NCBI RefSeq assembly: GCF_021012875.1
Contig: NZ_JAJMZJ010000001.1
Location: 620,001 to 684,000 of the forward strand
Direction: 5' to 3'
Source: Peptoniphilus sp. KCTC 25270
GTDB lineage: Bacteria > Bacillota > Clostridia > Tissierellales > Peptoniphilaceae
DNA length: 64,000 nt
Shown here: one piece after another, positions 14,876-23,146 of the stretch
Position numbering within the stretch: position 1 is the first letter of the stretch
Layout of the letters: every line of letters starts with the position of its first letter
The notes under the pieces: generated by a model
Seen by the model: only the letters and a program-made list of their open reading frames with translations
Database searches by the model: none
What the model was told of the DNA's origin: nothing
Position numbers and translations under genes: made by a program

Positions 14876-15435
14876 GAACTCTCCTCGTTGTCTTGGTAAA
14901 TCCAAATTCCTGTGGTTCCATAACTTTTTTCTTTCCATAAAGAATAGGCGGAACCAAAATCAAATTCATACTCCTTAGGGGCTTCTACAATAATTTTTCC
15001 CTCTTCTGCGAGTAAATTGTATTCTTGGATTTTTTCCATTGCTTTGTTATAAAATTCTATCTTTGCATAGGGTGGGTCCAAATAAATATAATCAAAGCGA
15101 ATGTCTTTTCTTTTGGCTTCTTCTAAACATTTTTCAAAATCCATTTGAAGAATTTTGGTTTGTTCTTTTAATTTTACCATTTCTACATTCGCTCGGGTAG
15201 TTTCAATATTTTTCTTTGAAACATCATTGAACCATACCATTCCGGCTCCTCGGCTCAAAAATTCAATTCCTATTCCCCCTGAGCCTGAGAATAAATCGAG
15301 GACAAATACATCATAAAAAGGTCCATGCAATAAATTAAATACACTTTCTTTCACACGATCTTCTGTAGGTCTTATATCTTTATCCTTCGGAGAGATTAAC
15401 TTTCTCCCTCTTGCTGATCCTGAAATAATTCGCAC
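14872..15435 (-). CDS. rsmD: 16S rRNA (guanine(966)-N2)-methyltransferase RsmD
   Basis: RsmD methylates G966 of 16S rRNA in the assembled 30S subunit. The 187-residue length is normal. The N-terminus MRIISGSARGRKL and PTEDRVKESVFN (27-38) are family hallmarks. The SAM-binding loop is DLFSGSGGIGIE (about 46-57) and the catalytic motif is DPPY (near 126-129). The overlap with coaD is the standard rsmD-coaD pair. Confidence 0.95.
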   Translation of the reverse strand: MRIISGSARGRKLISPKDKDIRPTEDRVKESVFNLLHGPFYDVFVLDLFSGSGGIGIEFLSRGAGMVWFNDVSKKNIETTRANVEMVKLKEQTKILQMDFEKCLEEAKRKDIRFDYIYLDPPYAKIEFYNKAMEKIQEYNLLAEEGKIIVEAPKEYEFDFGSAYSLWKEKSYGTTGIWIYQDNEESS

Positions 15436-15488
15436 AACATCCTCCTAGAATAGAATTTTATCATAAAAAAAATAGATATACAATTGTT

Positions 15489-17519
15489 CTACTCACTTCC
15501 CTCTTGATTCCTTAGAGTTTTTTTATACTGCTCATACAATAAAGGAAGTTCTTTCTCGTTCAAATGGTTTCCTTCCACAACCGCTTTGGCCTCTAATAAA
15601 GCATATCTCATTATATTCTGATCCAATAGAGGATTCCCTACTCGAAAATTTGCCATCCCTGACTGTCTTGTTCCAAAAACATCTCCTCCGCCGCGAAGTT
15701 CTAAATCTTTTTGGGCGATATAGAATCCATCATTGGAACTTTGAATGACTCCCAAACGCTTCCATGCCATTTCATTTTCCGATTCACTATATAAAATACA
15801 ATAGGATTTTACACTTCCTCTACCTACTCGTCCGCGCAACTGATGAAGGGTGGCCAAACCAAATCGATCGGCATTATACACAAATAGAACGTTGGCGTTT
15901 GGAACGTTAACTCCTACTTCAATTACCGTTGTAGAAACCAAAATTTGCGATTCATTTCTCTTAAATCGTCCCATAATCTCATCTTTGGCCCCGTTATCCA
16001 TTCGTCCATGGAGAAGTTCCACATTCCAAGAGGAGAATCTTTCGGATAGTCGTTCATAGACTGAAACGGCTGAATCCAGTTCCAATTTGTCATTTTCATC
16101 AATTAAGGCACATACCACATAGGCTTGATGGCCTTTTTTTAATTGCTCTTCCATAAAATGAAAAGATTGTTCCAATCCTTCTTTATTAATGGCAAGGGTA
16201 TCGATCGGTTGCCGTCCAGGTGGTAACCCTTCCACAGTGGATACATCCATATCTCCATAAATCGTTTGGCTTAGGGTTCGAGGAATCGGTGTGGCACTCA
16301 TAACCAAATGATGGGAAATTTCATTTTTTTCTTGGAGTTTTTTTCGTTGATTGACGCCAAATCGATGCTGTTCGTCTGTTATAGTAATCCCTAATTGCGG
16401 AATCTCCACATTATCTTCAATCAAAGCGTGGGTCCCTACCAAAACATCTACCATTCCATTTTTTACATTTTCTAAAATTTCTCTTTTTCGCTTTTCTGTT
16501 GTTGATCCTGTTAGAAGTTCTCCACGGACACCGAGAGGTTCCAGGACTTCTATCACACTTTCCATATGTTGTCTCGCCAAAATTTCTGTAGGCGCCATAA
16601 GAACCCCTTGATATCCATTTTCTACCGCTCGTGCCAAAGCCAATAAAGATAGGATCGTCTTTCCACTTCCTACATCTCCCTGAATCAATCGGCCCATGGC
16701 TTTCCCACTTTGGAAATCTTTTTCGATTTCTGTCCAAACTTGTTTCTGTCCATTGGTTAATTCAAAGGATAAATTTTCTAAGATTTTTCCAATGAGTCCT
16801 TTATCGTTAAATATAGGAGCCTTTGACTTTCTCTCTTTTCGAATATTCCAAAGAGCCAGCTGAAAAACAAAAAATTCTTCAAACACCAAGCGATTCCTAG
16901 CCTCTATAACTTCTTCCATGGTTCTAGGGTGATGCATTTTTACGATGGCATCTTTCCGATTCATTAATCCATATCGTTCCTGTAAATATTTGGGCATGAA
17001 TTCTATAAGCTCAATATCCTTGAGAGCTTGGTCCACTAAAGCAGCGATTTTTTGTTGTCGCAATCCTTCCACTGCTGGATAAATCGGTTCTATTTTTCCT
17101 GCATCTAAAGAAGAATGATAAAACTCTATTTTGGGAGAAGACATACTAAGCCTTCCGCGAAAATAATTGACTTTTCCATACAAACGAACTCGATTCCCTA
17201 CTTTGTATTGTTTGGAAATGTAAGGTTGATTAAAAAAAGTTAGCTCTGCTTCTGCACTTTCATCTTCTACTAACAATTTTGACATCCAAAGATTTCCCTT
17301 TTTCCGGACAGGAGGACGAACCTCTATTACCGTTGCAATAAAGCTTCTTTTCTCATCCATAGGGGCTGATTTGAAGGTCTCAACTCTAGTTTCATCTTCG
17401 TAACGATGAGGAAAATGAAATAGCAAATCTTCTACAGTATGTATTTTTAATCGGTGGAGTTTCTCTGAAATTTTTGGACCTACCCCTTTTACTTTTGATA
17501 TATTGTCAGAAAGTTTCAT
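15489..17519 (-). CDS. recG: ATP-dependent DNA helicase RecG
   Basis: RecG reverses stalled forks and migrates Holliday junctions. The start is the ATG at 17519 (MKLSDNISKVKGVGPK), preceded by AGGAG; a longer frame would run through a terminator. This gives 676 residues, the family length. The N-terminal wedge/OB domain spans about 60-150. Helicase motifs are Walker A GDVGSGKT (near 282), DEQH (near 382), TATPIPRT-type motif III, and QLRGRVGRG (motif VI). It lies between fakA and rsmD. Its ribosome binding site sits right beside the T run of the fakA terminator, so recG may depend on readthrough or its own promoter. Confidence 0.97.
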   Translation of the reverse strand: MKLSDNISKVKGVGPKISEKLHRLKIHTVEDLLFHFPHRYEDETRVETFKSAPMDEKRSFIATVIEVRPPVRKKGNLWMSKLLVEDESAEAELTFFNQPYISKQYKVGNRVRLYGKVNYFRGRLSMSSPKIEFYHSSLDAGKIEPIYPAVEGLRQQKIAALVDQALKDIELIEFMPKYLQERYGLMNRKDAIVKMHHPRTMEEVIEARNRLVFEEFFVFQLALWNIRKERKSKAPIFNDKGLIGKILENLSFELTNGQKQVWTEIEKDFQSGKAMGRLIQGDVGSGKTILSLLALARAVENGYQGVLMAPTEILARQHMESVIEVLEPLGVRGELLTGSTTEKRKREILENVKNGMVDVLVGTHALIEDNVEIPQLGITITDEQHRFGVNQRKKLQEKNEISHHLVMSATPIPRTLSQTIYGDMDVSTVEGLPPGRQPIDTLAINKEGLEQSFHFMEEQLKKGHQAYVVCALIDENDKLELDSAVSVYERLSERFSSWNVELLHGRMDNGAKDEIMGRFKRNESQILVSTTVIEVGVNVPNANVLFVYNADRFGLATLHQLRGRVGRGSVKSYCILYSESENEMAWKRLGVIQSSNDGFYIAQKDLELRGGGDVFGTRQSGMANFRVGNPLLDQNIMRYALLEAKAVVEGNHLNEKELPLLYEQYKKTLRNQEGSE

Positions 17520-17529
17520 AGCCGCTCCT

Positions 17530-17559
17530 AAAAAAATAGATGGACGCGAAGCGTCCATC
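17530..17559 (-). terminator. Terminator after fakA
   Basis: The stem GATGGACGC/GCGTCCATC (17539-17547 with 17551-17559) with a 3-nt loop is followed on the minus strand by a T run. It touches the fakA stop and lies 10 nt before the recG start. Confidence 0.85.
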
Positions 17560-17561
17560 GT

Positions 17562-19208
17562 TTACTCTGCAGATAACAAATAGAAATAAATCGGCTGTTT
17601 CCCAACCACAATTTCTACATCAATATCGTCATAAAGTTCTTCTACTTCTTCCATCAGTTCTTCTACTTCTTCTTCTTTCGTATCCATTCCAGAATAGATG
17701 GTTAAAAGAGATGTGTCTTCATCGATTAATTTCTTAATGGTTTCTAAAGTTGTTTCTTTTAACTCTTTGCTCGAGAAAAGAATGTCTTTACCGGAAATTC
17801 CAATAAAATCATCTTTGTGGATTTTTACACCATTCATATCGGTATCTCGAACGGCATAGGTAACTTGAGCTGTTTTGATTTCTCCAATGGCTTCTACCAT
17901 GGTTTCAAAATTTTCCTCTGGATCCAATTCTTCATTAAATACCAAACAAGCAGAAACTCCTTGTGGAATCGATTTGCTTTCAATTACCATTACATTGCAC
18001 TCTGCAATGACTTTGGCTGCATTGGCTGCCATAATAATATTACTATTGTTTGGTAAAATAAATACATTTTCAGCATTGGTTTTGCGAACACCCTCTAATA
18101 AATCCTCTGTACTTGGATTCATCGTTTGGCCGCCTGTTACAACGTAATCCACCCCAAGGTTTTTGAATAGCTCTTCAATTCCTTCCCCAGAAGAAACCGC
18201 CACAAATCCATACTTTTTCATTGGATCTTCTGAAGAGATTTCTTCTTTTTGGGTAGATTCTACTTGTTCTTCTGTAAATAAAATTTCTTCATGCTGTAAA
18301 CGCATATTATCAATTTTTATGTCTTTTAAGAATCCGTGCTCTAATCCAAATTGCAAAGCTTTACCGGGATCGTTGGTATGGACATGGACCTTAATCATTT
18401 TGTCATCTCCAACAACCAATAAACTATCTCCCAAAGGAGTTAGCTTCTCTTTGAGTGCCTCTACGCCATTTTTTTCCGTTGTAACAATAAATTCTGTACA
18501 ATACCCAAAAGCAATAGTATCGGTAGAAATACTTTCTCTCTTTTGTACAAGATTTTTCTTTGCAGTCGGTTCTGAAGCATCTGCCTCTTCAAATTTCTTC
18601 CCTTCTAAGGCAAGAATCGCTCCTTCTAAAATTACACAGAGACCTTTTCCACCAGCATCCACCACGCCTGCTTCTTTTAATACAGGAAGTAAATTCGGCG
18701 TATTCTCTAAAGATTTATTGGCCGCTTCTAAAACTTCTTTTGCAAAAGGAATGATTTCCTTATGTTTTTTTGCAATCCGTAAGCCATAATCAGCCGCTTC
18801 TCTACCAACGGTTAAGATGGTTCCCTCTGTTGGTTTCATAACTGCAAGATAAGTCATTTCTGAAGCTTTTTTCAAGGCCAAAGCCAAAGCTTGAACATCG
18901 ATGATTTCTAAATCCTTTACACTTTCAGAAAATCCTCTAAACAATTGGGATAAAATAACGCCACTATTTCCTCTCGCTCCCATTAAGGCACCGCGACTTG
19001 CAAGCATAGCCACATCTCCAGCGGTTTTAGGATTTCCTTCTTTCATCTGTTTAATGGCACTTTTAACCGTCATACTCATGTTGGTACCTGTGTCTCCATC
19101 AGGAACAGGGAACACGTTCAATTCATTGACTTCTTCTTTTTTATGCACAAGAAAATTGGCGGCGCTTTCAAAAGCGTCGATCAAGGTTTCCTTATTGATT
19201 TCTTTCAT
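17562..19208 (-). CDS. fakA: DAK2-domain fatty acid kinase subunit FakA (YloV)
   Basis: FakA binds ATP and, with FakB partners, phosphorylates exogenous fatty acids for phospholipid synthesis. The start is the ATG at 19208 (MKEINKETLIDAFE), preceded by GGAGG at 7 nt; the longer frame is not needed. This gives 548 residues, matching the YloV family. The N-terminal DhaL-like domain has VFPVPDGDTGTNMSMT (about 32-47), whose aspartates bind Mg-ADP. A DegV-like FakA C-terminal domain follows (about 310-548). It comes 13 nt after the Asp23-type gene, the standard yloU-yloV pair. No FakB gene is in the window. Confidence 0.93.
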   Translation of the reverse strand: MKEINKETLIDAFESAANFLVHKKEEVNELNVFPVPDGDTGTNMSMTVKSAIKQMKEGNPKTAGDVAMLASRGALMGARGNSGVILSQLFRGFSESVKDLEIIDVQALALALKKASEMTYLAVMKPTEGTILTVGREAADYGLRIAKKHKEIIPFAKEVLEAANKSLENTPNLLPVLKEAGVVDAGGKGLCVILEGAILALEGKKFEEADASEPTAKKNLVQKRESISTDTIAFGYCTEFIVTTEKNGVEALKEKLTPLGDSLLVVGDDKMIKVHVHTNDPGKALQFGLEHGFLKDIKIDNMRLQHEEILFTEEQVESTQKEEISSEDPMKKYGFVAVSSGEGIEELFKNLGVDYVVTGGQTMNPSTEDLLEGVRKTNAENVFILPNNSNIIMAANAAKVIAECNVMVIESKSIPQGVSACLVFNEELDPEENFETMVEAIGEIKTAQVTYAVRDTDMNGVKIHKDDFIGISGKDILFSSKELKETTLETIKKLIDEDTSLLTIYSGMDTKEEEVEELMEEVEELYDDIDVEIVVGKQPIYFYLLSAE

Positions 19209-19221
19209 TCCATTTCCTCCG

Positions 19222-19575
19222 CTAGTCCATACGAATTCCTTCAACAAGAACTTCAATCGTATCGACTTCCAAACCTGTTAAAGACTCTACATTAAAACGT
19301 ACTCGATCCATTACATTTTGAGCAACGGTTGAAATACGAATGCCATATTCAATAATTACATGCAATTGAATATTGATTCTTTCGTGTTCTGTATCAACAT
19401 AAATACCTTTTGTTAGATTTTCAAATTTAAGCAATTCAAAAAAACCGTCAGCGGCATTTTTTGACGCCATTCCAACAATTCCATAGCTTTCCATCGCAGA
19501 AATTCCAGCAATGGTTGCAATTACATTATTATCTATAGTAATATTTCCTTTGTCTGATGACATATTTACTGGCAA
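19222..19575 (-). CDS. Asp23/Gls24 family envelope stress protein (YloU)
   Basis: This 117-residue protein belongs to the Asp23/Gls24 family, membrane-associated or stress-linked proteins of unclear role. The family features GNITIDNNVIATIAGISAMESYGIVGM and VDTEHERINIQLHVIIEYG are visible. A TTG at 19575 is the likely start because GGAGG sits 8 nt upstream, whereas the first ATG (19563) is too far from any SD. It precedes fakA, as yloU precedes yloV. A TATAAT on the minus strand at 19609-19614 is a candidate -10. A second family member is at 62894. Confidence 0.9.
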   Translation of the reverse strand: MPVNMSSDKGNITIDNNVIATIAGISAMESYGIVGMASKNAADGFFELLKFENLTKGIYVDTEHERINIQLHVIIEYGIRISTVAQNVMDRVRFNVESLTGLEVDTIEVLVEGIRMD

Positions 19576-19669
19576 GTTCGTCGCCTCCTTTGTTCCATAG
19601 GTGTTTCTATTATACCATATTTTTTCTATACAATAAAAGAAAAGCCATGAATTATATACAGGAATCTAT

Positions 19670-19698
19670 TTGCAATCTGCTTCAATTTATGGTAAAAT
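19670..19698 (+). promoter_or_regulatory. Promoter of rpmB
   Basis: TTGCAA (19670-19675) and TAAAAT (19693-19698) are exactly 17 bp apart, about 38 bp before the rpmB ATG. Confidence 0.7.
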
Positions 19699-19735
19699 AC
19701 CTTGTATTGTAAATCGGCGGCAAGGAGGTGCTAAG

Positions 19736-19927
19736 ATGTCGAAGAAATGTGAAATTTGCGGTAAAGAAAAGAAATTTGGAAACACAATATCTTTCTCTCA
19801 TAAAAGAGGTAACAGAAGTTGGTCTCCAAACATCCAAAGAGTTCGTGCTGTCGTGAATGGCTCAAATAAGAGAATTAATGTATGCACTCGCTGCTTGCGC
19901 TCTGGCAAAGTTCAGCGTGCAAACTAA
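19736..19927 (+). CDS. rpmB: 50S ribosomal protein L28
   Basis: The true start is the ATG at 19736 (MSKKCEICGKEKKFGNTISF), 9 nt after AGGAGG. This gives 63 residues, the normal L28 size; the upstream part of the frame is promoter. It carries CxxC pairs (C5, C8 and the CTRC pair near 51-54), so it is the zinc-binding form. It is divergent from the Asp23-type gene, the common arrangement in Firmicutes, and is followed by its own terminator. Confidence 0.97.
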   Translation: MSKKCEICGKEKKFGNTISFSHKRGNRSWSPNIQRVRAVVNGSNKRINVCTRCLRSGKVQRAN

Positions 19928-19936
19928 TGGTGAATG

Positions 19937-19960
19937 GCCGATTGTTTCAATCGGCTTTTT
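19937..19960 (+). terminator. Terminator after rpmB
   Basis: The stem GCCGATTG/CAATCGGC has a 3-nt loop and is followed by T5. It starts 10 nt past the rpmB stop. Confidence 0.85.
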
Positions 19961-20002
19961 GTATACCTTTTTTAGAAGATCGTCTTTTTAGGAGGTAATG
20001 TA

Positions 20003-20953
20003 ATGAAATTATTTATTAGTAGCCGTATTCCTGAATCCATTTTGAAAAAATTAGAAGGGTTTACGATTCAATACCATGATAGCAATGTCCCTTTGACAAA
20101 AGAAGAGCTTATGGAAGGAGTAAAAGATTGCGAAATTTTACTTTGTCCCTTATCGGATAAAATTGACAAAGAAATTTTGAACTCTTCCTCCACCTTAAAA
20201 ATGGTAGCCAATTATGGCGCAGGCTACGACAATATTGATATTGAAGAAGCCAAACGTTTGGGTATTGTCGTTACAAACGCACCGGCCCCTTCTTCTGCCG
20301 TTTCTACTGCAGAACTCGCCTTTGGTATTATGCTGGCTCAAGCTCGCCAAATTGTTCAAGGAGAAAAAGATTTGCGAAAAGGAAATTTTCACGGTTGGAG
20401 ACCTACTTATTTCTTAGGGAACCAATTAAAGGGAAAAACCCTTGGCATTATTGGTTTGGGAAATATTGGAAAAAATTTAGCCAAACGGGCAGAAGCTTTT
20501 GAAATGAACGTTGTTTATTTTTCTAGAACTCGAAAAGAGGATTTTGAGACCGAACACATTCGTTATGCGGACTTTGATACAGTCATCCAAAAGGCAGATT
20601 TCTTATCTCTTCATACGGCCTTCCATCCAGATCTTCATCATATGATCAACAAAGATGTTTTCGCTGCTATGAAAAATTCTGCCATATTGATTAATGCAGC
20701 TCGTGGACCTTTGGTCAAAGAAGATGATTTGGTAGAGGCCCTAAAATCTGGTGAAATTGCTGGAGCGGCATTAGACGTTTACGAATTTGAACCAAAAGTA
20801 ACCAAAGAATTATTTGATTTGGAACAAGTTACTCTCGTTCCTCACTTAGGAAATGCAACGTACGAAGCTCGCTTAGAAATGGGTGAAGCTTGTGTTGATA
20901 ATATTATGGATTTTGGCCATAGTAAAAAACCAAGAAATCAAGTGAATGGATAA
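20003..20953 (+). CDS. D-2-hydroxyacid dehydrogenase (NAD-dependent)
   Basis: This 316-residue enzyme of the D-isomer 2-hydroxyacid dehydrogenase family probably reduces a 2-oxoacid with NADH in the cytoplasm. The Rossmann motif is GLGNIGKNLAKRAE (about 151-164). The catalytic arginine is in NAARG (about 231-235), the glutamate in DVYEFEP (about 258-264), and the histidine in VPHLGNAT (about 278-285). The substrate (lactate, glyoxylate or other) cannot be read. AGGAGGT precedes the ATG, and a strong palindromic terminator follows the stop. Confidence 0.92.
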   Translation: MKLFISSRIPESILKKLEGFTIQYHDSNVPLTKEELMEGVKDCEILLCPLSDKIDKEILNSSSTLKMVANYGAGYDNIDIEEAKRLGIVVTNAPAPSSAVSTAELAFGIMLAQARQIVQGEKDLRKGNFHGWRPTYFLGNQLKGKTLGIIGLGNIGKNLAKRAEAFEMNVVYFSRTRKEDFETEHIRYADFDTVIQKADFLSLHTAFHPDLHHMINKDVFAAMKNSAILINAARGPLVKEDDLVEALKSGEIAGAALDVYEFEPKVTKELFDLEQVTLVPHLGNATYEARLEMGEACVDNIMDFGHSKKPRNQVNG

Positions 20954-20960
20954 ATTATAC

Positions 20961-20993
20961 AAAAAAGACTACTCGTACGAGTAGTCTTTTTTT
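20961..20993 (+). terminator. Bidirectional terminator between the dehydrogenase and thiN
   Basis: The sequence around AAGACTACTCGTACGAGTAGTCTT is a perfect palindrome flanked by A and T runs. It ends transcription from both sides and abuts the thiN stop. Confidence 0.9.
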
Positions 20994-21624
20994 AATCTAT
21001 CGATTGAATGCAAAAACTCATTCCTTCATGAACGATTATTGTGCCTATATCCTTTTTTAGTTCATTGCTAATTCCCCGTGGCGTGCCTCGCTTTAATTTC
21101 AACTTTTCTACCTCGTATTGAAATCCTTCTGTACTATAAGAAAAACACTCCGAAACAGGCAATATGGAAACATAGTGGAATCCTCTTTTTTCGATTGAAT
21201 GCTTCCCTTCTTTCAGAAAAATCACACGATTTCGATCGTCAAGCAAAACGATTTGACAAGGGGAATCTTTGTATTTTTCTAATAGGAAAAAATTTCCCAA
21301 AACGTGATCTTTTCTCGTTCCAAATCCACCAACAATATGGATTTCCTTTGGATTTTTTCCCAACCCAAAATCTAAGGCAACCTCTGTATCCGTCTCATCT
21401 TTTTCTGAAGGCAATTTTAGAATTTCAAATTCCTCTTTCATTCCTTCCAAATTTTTTCCCGAAACACTGTCTAGGTCCCCTATTAATATATTGGGAAGAA
21501 TTTTCATTTCTCTACATAAATCAAATCCATGATCAGCACAAATAATATAGTCTGCCCAATCCAATTCTTCTTCCATTGTTTTTTTTGAGGGGAAATCTCC
21601 CCCGGAAATTATAAGTACGTTCAT
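20992..21624 (-). CDS. thiN: Thiamine diphosphokinase
   Basis: ThiN transfers pyrophosphate from ATP to thiamine to make ThDP. The 210-residue length fits. Motifs are CADHGFDLC (33-41) with the conserved D, GDLDSV (49-54), SEKDETDTEVALDF (74-87) and GGFGTRKDHVLGN (about 98-110), all typical of the family. It directly follows rpe (1-nt overlap), the order rsgA-rpe-thiN being standard in Firmicutes. It is the last gene of the long 35648-20992 block. Confidence 0.93.
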   Translation of the reverse strand: MNVLIISGGDFPSKKTMEEELDWADYIICADHGFDLCREMKILPNILIGDLDSVSGKNLEGMKEEFEILKLPSEKDETDTEVALDFGLGKNPKEIHIVGGFGTRKDHVLGNFFLLEKYKDSPCQIVLLDDRNRVIFLKEGKHSIEKRGFHYVSILPVSECFSYSTEGFQYEVEKLKLKRGTPRGISNELKKDIGTIIVHEGMSFCIQSID

Positions 21625-22271
21625 TATAAATTTCGCAAGGATTCAATGGCTTCAGAACGGTTCTCTGCATTAAAAATATAAGATCCCGCCACCAAAGCAT
21701 CCGCTCCTGCTTCCACCAATTCTTTTCCTGTATTCTGATTCACGCCTCCATCAACAATAATTTCTGCTGAAGAATTGTGTTTTTGTAGCAATTCCTTTAA
21801 TTCTTTTACTTTATCCAATGTAGAGGGAATAAAACTTTGGCCTCCAAATCCTGGATTCACACTCATCAATAGAACCAAATCCAAATCTTTCAATACGTAT
21901 TCAATTTCTTTTGGAGATTGATGGGGATTTAGACTTACCCCCGCTTTGACTCCTGCTTCTTTGATTTTATGAATCAAGCGATGCAAATGAATGGTTGCAT
22001 CGTTATGAATTGTAATTCGATCAGAACCTGCATCGATGTATTGATCTATGGAATTTTCAGGATTTTCAATCATCAAATGGACATCAAAAGGAATTTCCGT
22101 ATAAGGGCGAATCGCCTTAATAATAGGAGGGCCGAAGGTTAAGTTGGGAACATAATGTCCGTCCATTACGTCTACATGAATATAATCCACTTTTTGTTCG
22201 TCCAAAAATTCAATTTCTTCTTTCATTCGGCCAAAATCACAGGACAAAATAGAAGCTGCCACTAACGCCAT
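21624..22271 (-). CDS. rpe: Ribulose-phosphate 3-epimerase
   Basis: Rpe interconverts ribulose-5-phosphate and xylulose-5-phosphate in the pentose phosphate pathway. This 215-residue TIM-barrel has ASILSCDFGRM (6-16), HVDVMDGHYVPN (32-43) with the metal-binding H and D, VNPGFGGQ (about 138-145) and IVDGGVN near 173-179. Start and stop overlap both neighbours (10 nt with rsgA, 1 nt with thiN). Confidence 0.96.
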   Translation of the reverse strand: MALVAASILSCDFGRMKEEIEFLDEQKVDYIHVDVMDGHYVPNLTFGPPIIKAIRPYTEIPFDVHLMIENPENSIDQYIDAGSDRITIHNDATIHLHRLIHKIKEAGVKAGVSLNPHQSPKEIEYVLKDLDLVLLMSVNPGFGGQSFIPSTLDKVKELKELLQKHNSSAEIIVDGGVNQNTGKELVEAGADALVAGSYIFNAENRSEAIESLRNL

Positions 22272-23146
22272 CTTTCTCTCTCCTTTTCCACCAGTTCTTC
22301 ATATATTTTTACATAGTTTTCGTAACGACTTTCGGTAATTTCCCCTTCTTTCAAAGCTTCGCGTACCCCGCACTTTGGCTCATTTATATGGTGACAATCC
22401 ATAAATTTGCACTGCTTCTTAAAGGGCAAAAATTCTCGAAATAATTCATCCAATTCCGTAGATTCTACTTCTTCTAAATCCATACTTGAAAACCCAGGAG
22501 TATCAAACAGAAGGATTCCTTCTTCTCCCATCATTAATTCCGTATGGCGAGTTGTATGTTTTCCTCGGTTTAATTTTTTGCTTACGGATTGTGTTTCCAA
22601 TTCCAAATCCAATATAGAGTTAACAAAAGTGGATTTCCCCGCTCCTGAAACACCAGCGAGTGCCGTTGTTTTATGGGAGAGGATCTTCTTTATTTCCTCT
22701 ATCATCTCTTGGTTATTTTCAGATAAAAGATAGGCGGAAAACCCTGCCTTTTTATAAATATTTCTTAAAGATTCTGCTGCTTCTAAATCCAAATCTGCCT
22801 TAGAAATTACCACTATCACTTCGATTTCCAAAGATTCATAATGGGCAATCATCTTGTCTACCAAATATAAATTATAATTGGGAAAGCGAATGGGAACAAA
22901 CAAAAGCAACTGATCAATGTTGGCCACAGGAGGGCGGAGAAGAGAATTTTTTCTTGGTAAAATTTCTTCTACATAACTTAATTCTTCCCCTTCTCCTCTA
23001 GAAAATCGAACGCAATCTCCCACAAGAGGTTTTTGCTTTTGATGGCGAAAAACTCCTCTTGCACGAGATTCTTCCACTTTTCCCTCTTGGTCTTGAATAT
23101 AATAAAATCCTCCCAAAAGTTTTATAATTTTCCCTTGCTCTGTCAT
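22262..23146 (-). CDS. rsgA: Ribosome small subunit-dependent GTPase A
   Basis: RsgA is a circularly permuted GTPase that releases the mature 30S subunit from assembly factors. Domains in order: OB fold (about 1-65), GTPase with G4-type ISKAD (near 116-120) before G1 GVSGAGKST (near 165-173) and G3 DTPG, then a zinc knuckle with CKFMDCHHINEPKC. The length, 294, is normal. It lies directly after pknB, as in most Firmicutes. Confidence 0.96.
   Translation of the reverse strand: MTEQGKIIKLLGGFYYIQDQEGKVEESRARGVFRHQKQKPLVGDCVRFSRGEGEELSYVEEILPRKNSLLRPPVANIDQLLLFVPIRFPNYNLYLVDKMIAHYESLEIEVIVVISKADLDLEAAESLRNIYKKAGFSAYLLSENNQEMIEEIKKILSHKTTALAGVSGAGKSTFVNSILDLELETQSVSKKLNRGKHTTRHTELMMGEEGILLFDTPGFSSMDLEEVESTELDELFREFLPFKKQCKFMDCHHINEPKCGVREALKEGEITESRYENYVKIYEELVEKERERWR

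Noticed and set aside
18163-18789. 208-codon plus-strand frame opposite fakA
   Set aside because: It is antisense to a highly conserved protein, shows no RBS and has a composition typical of a shadow frame.
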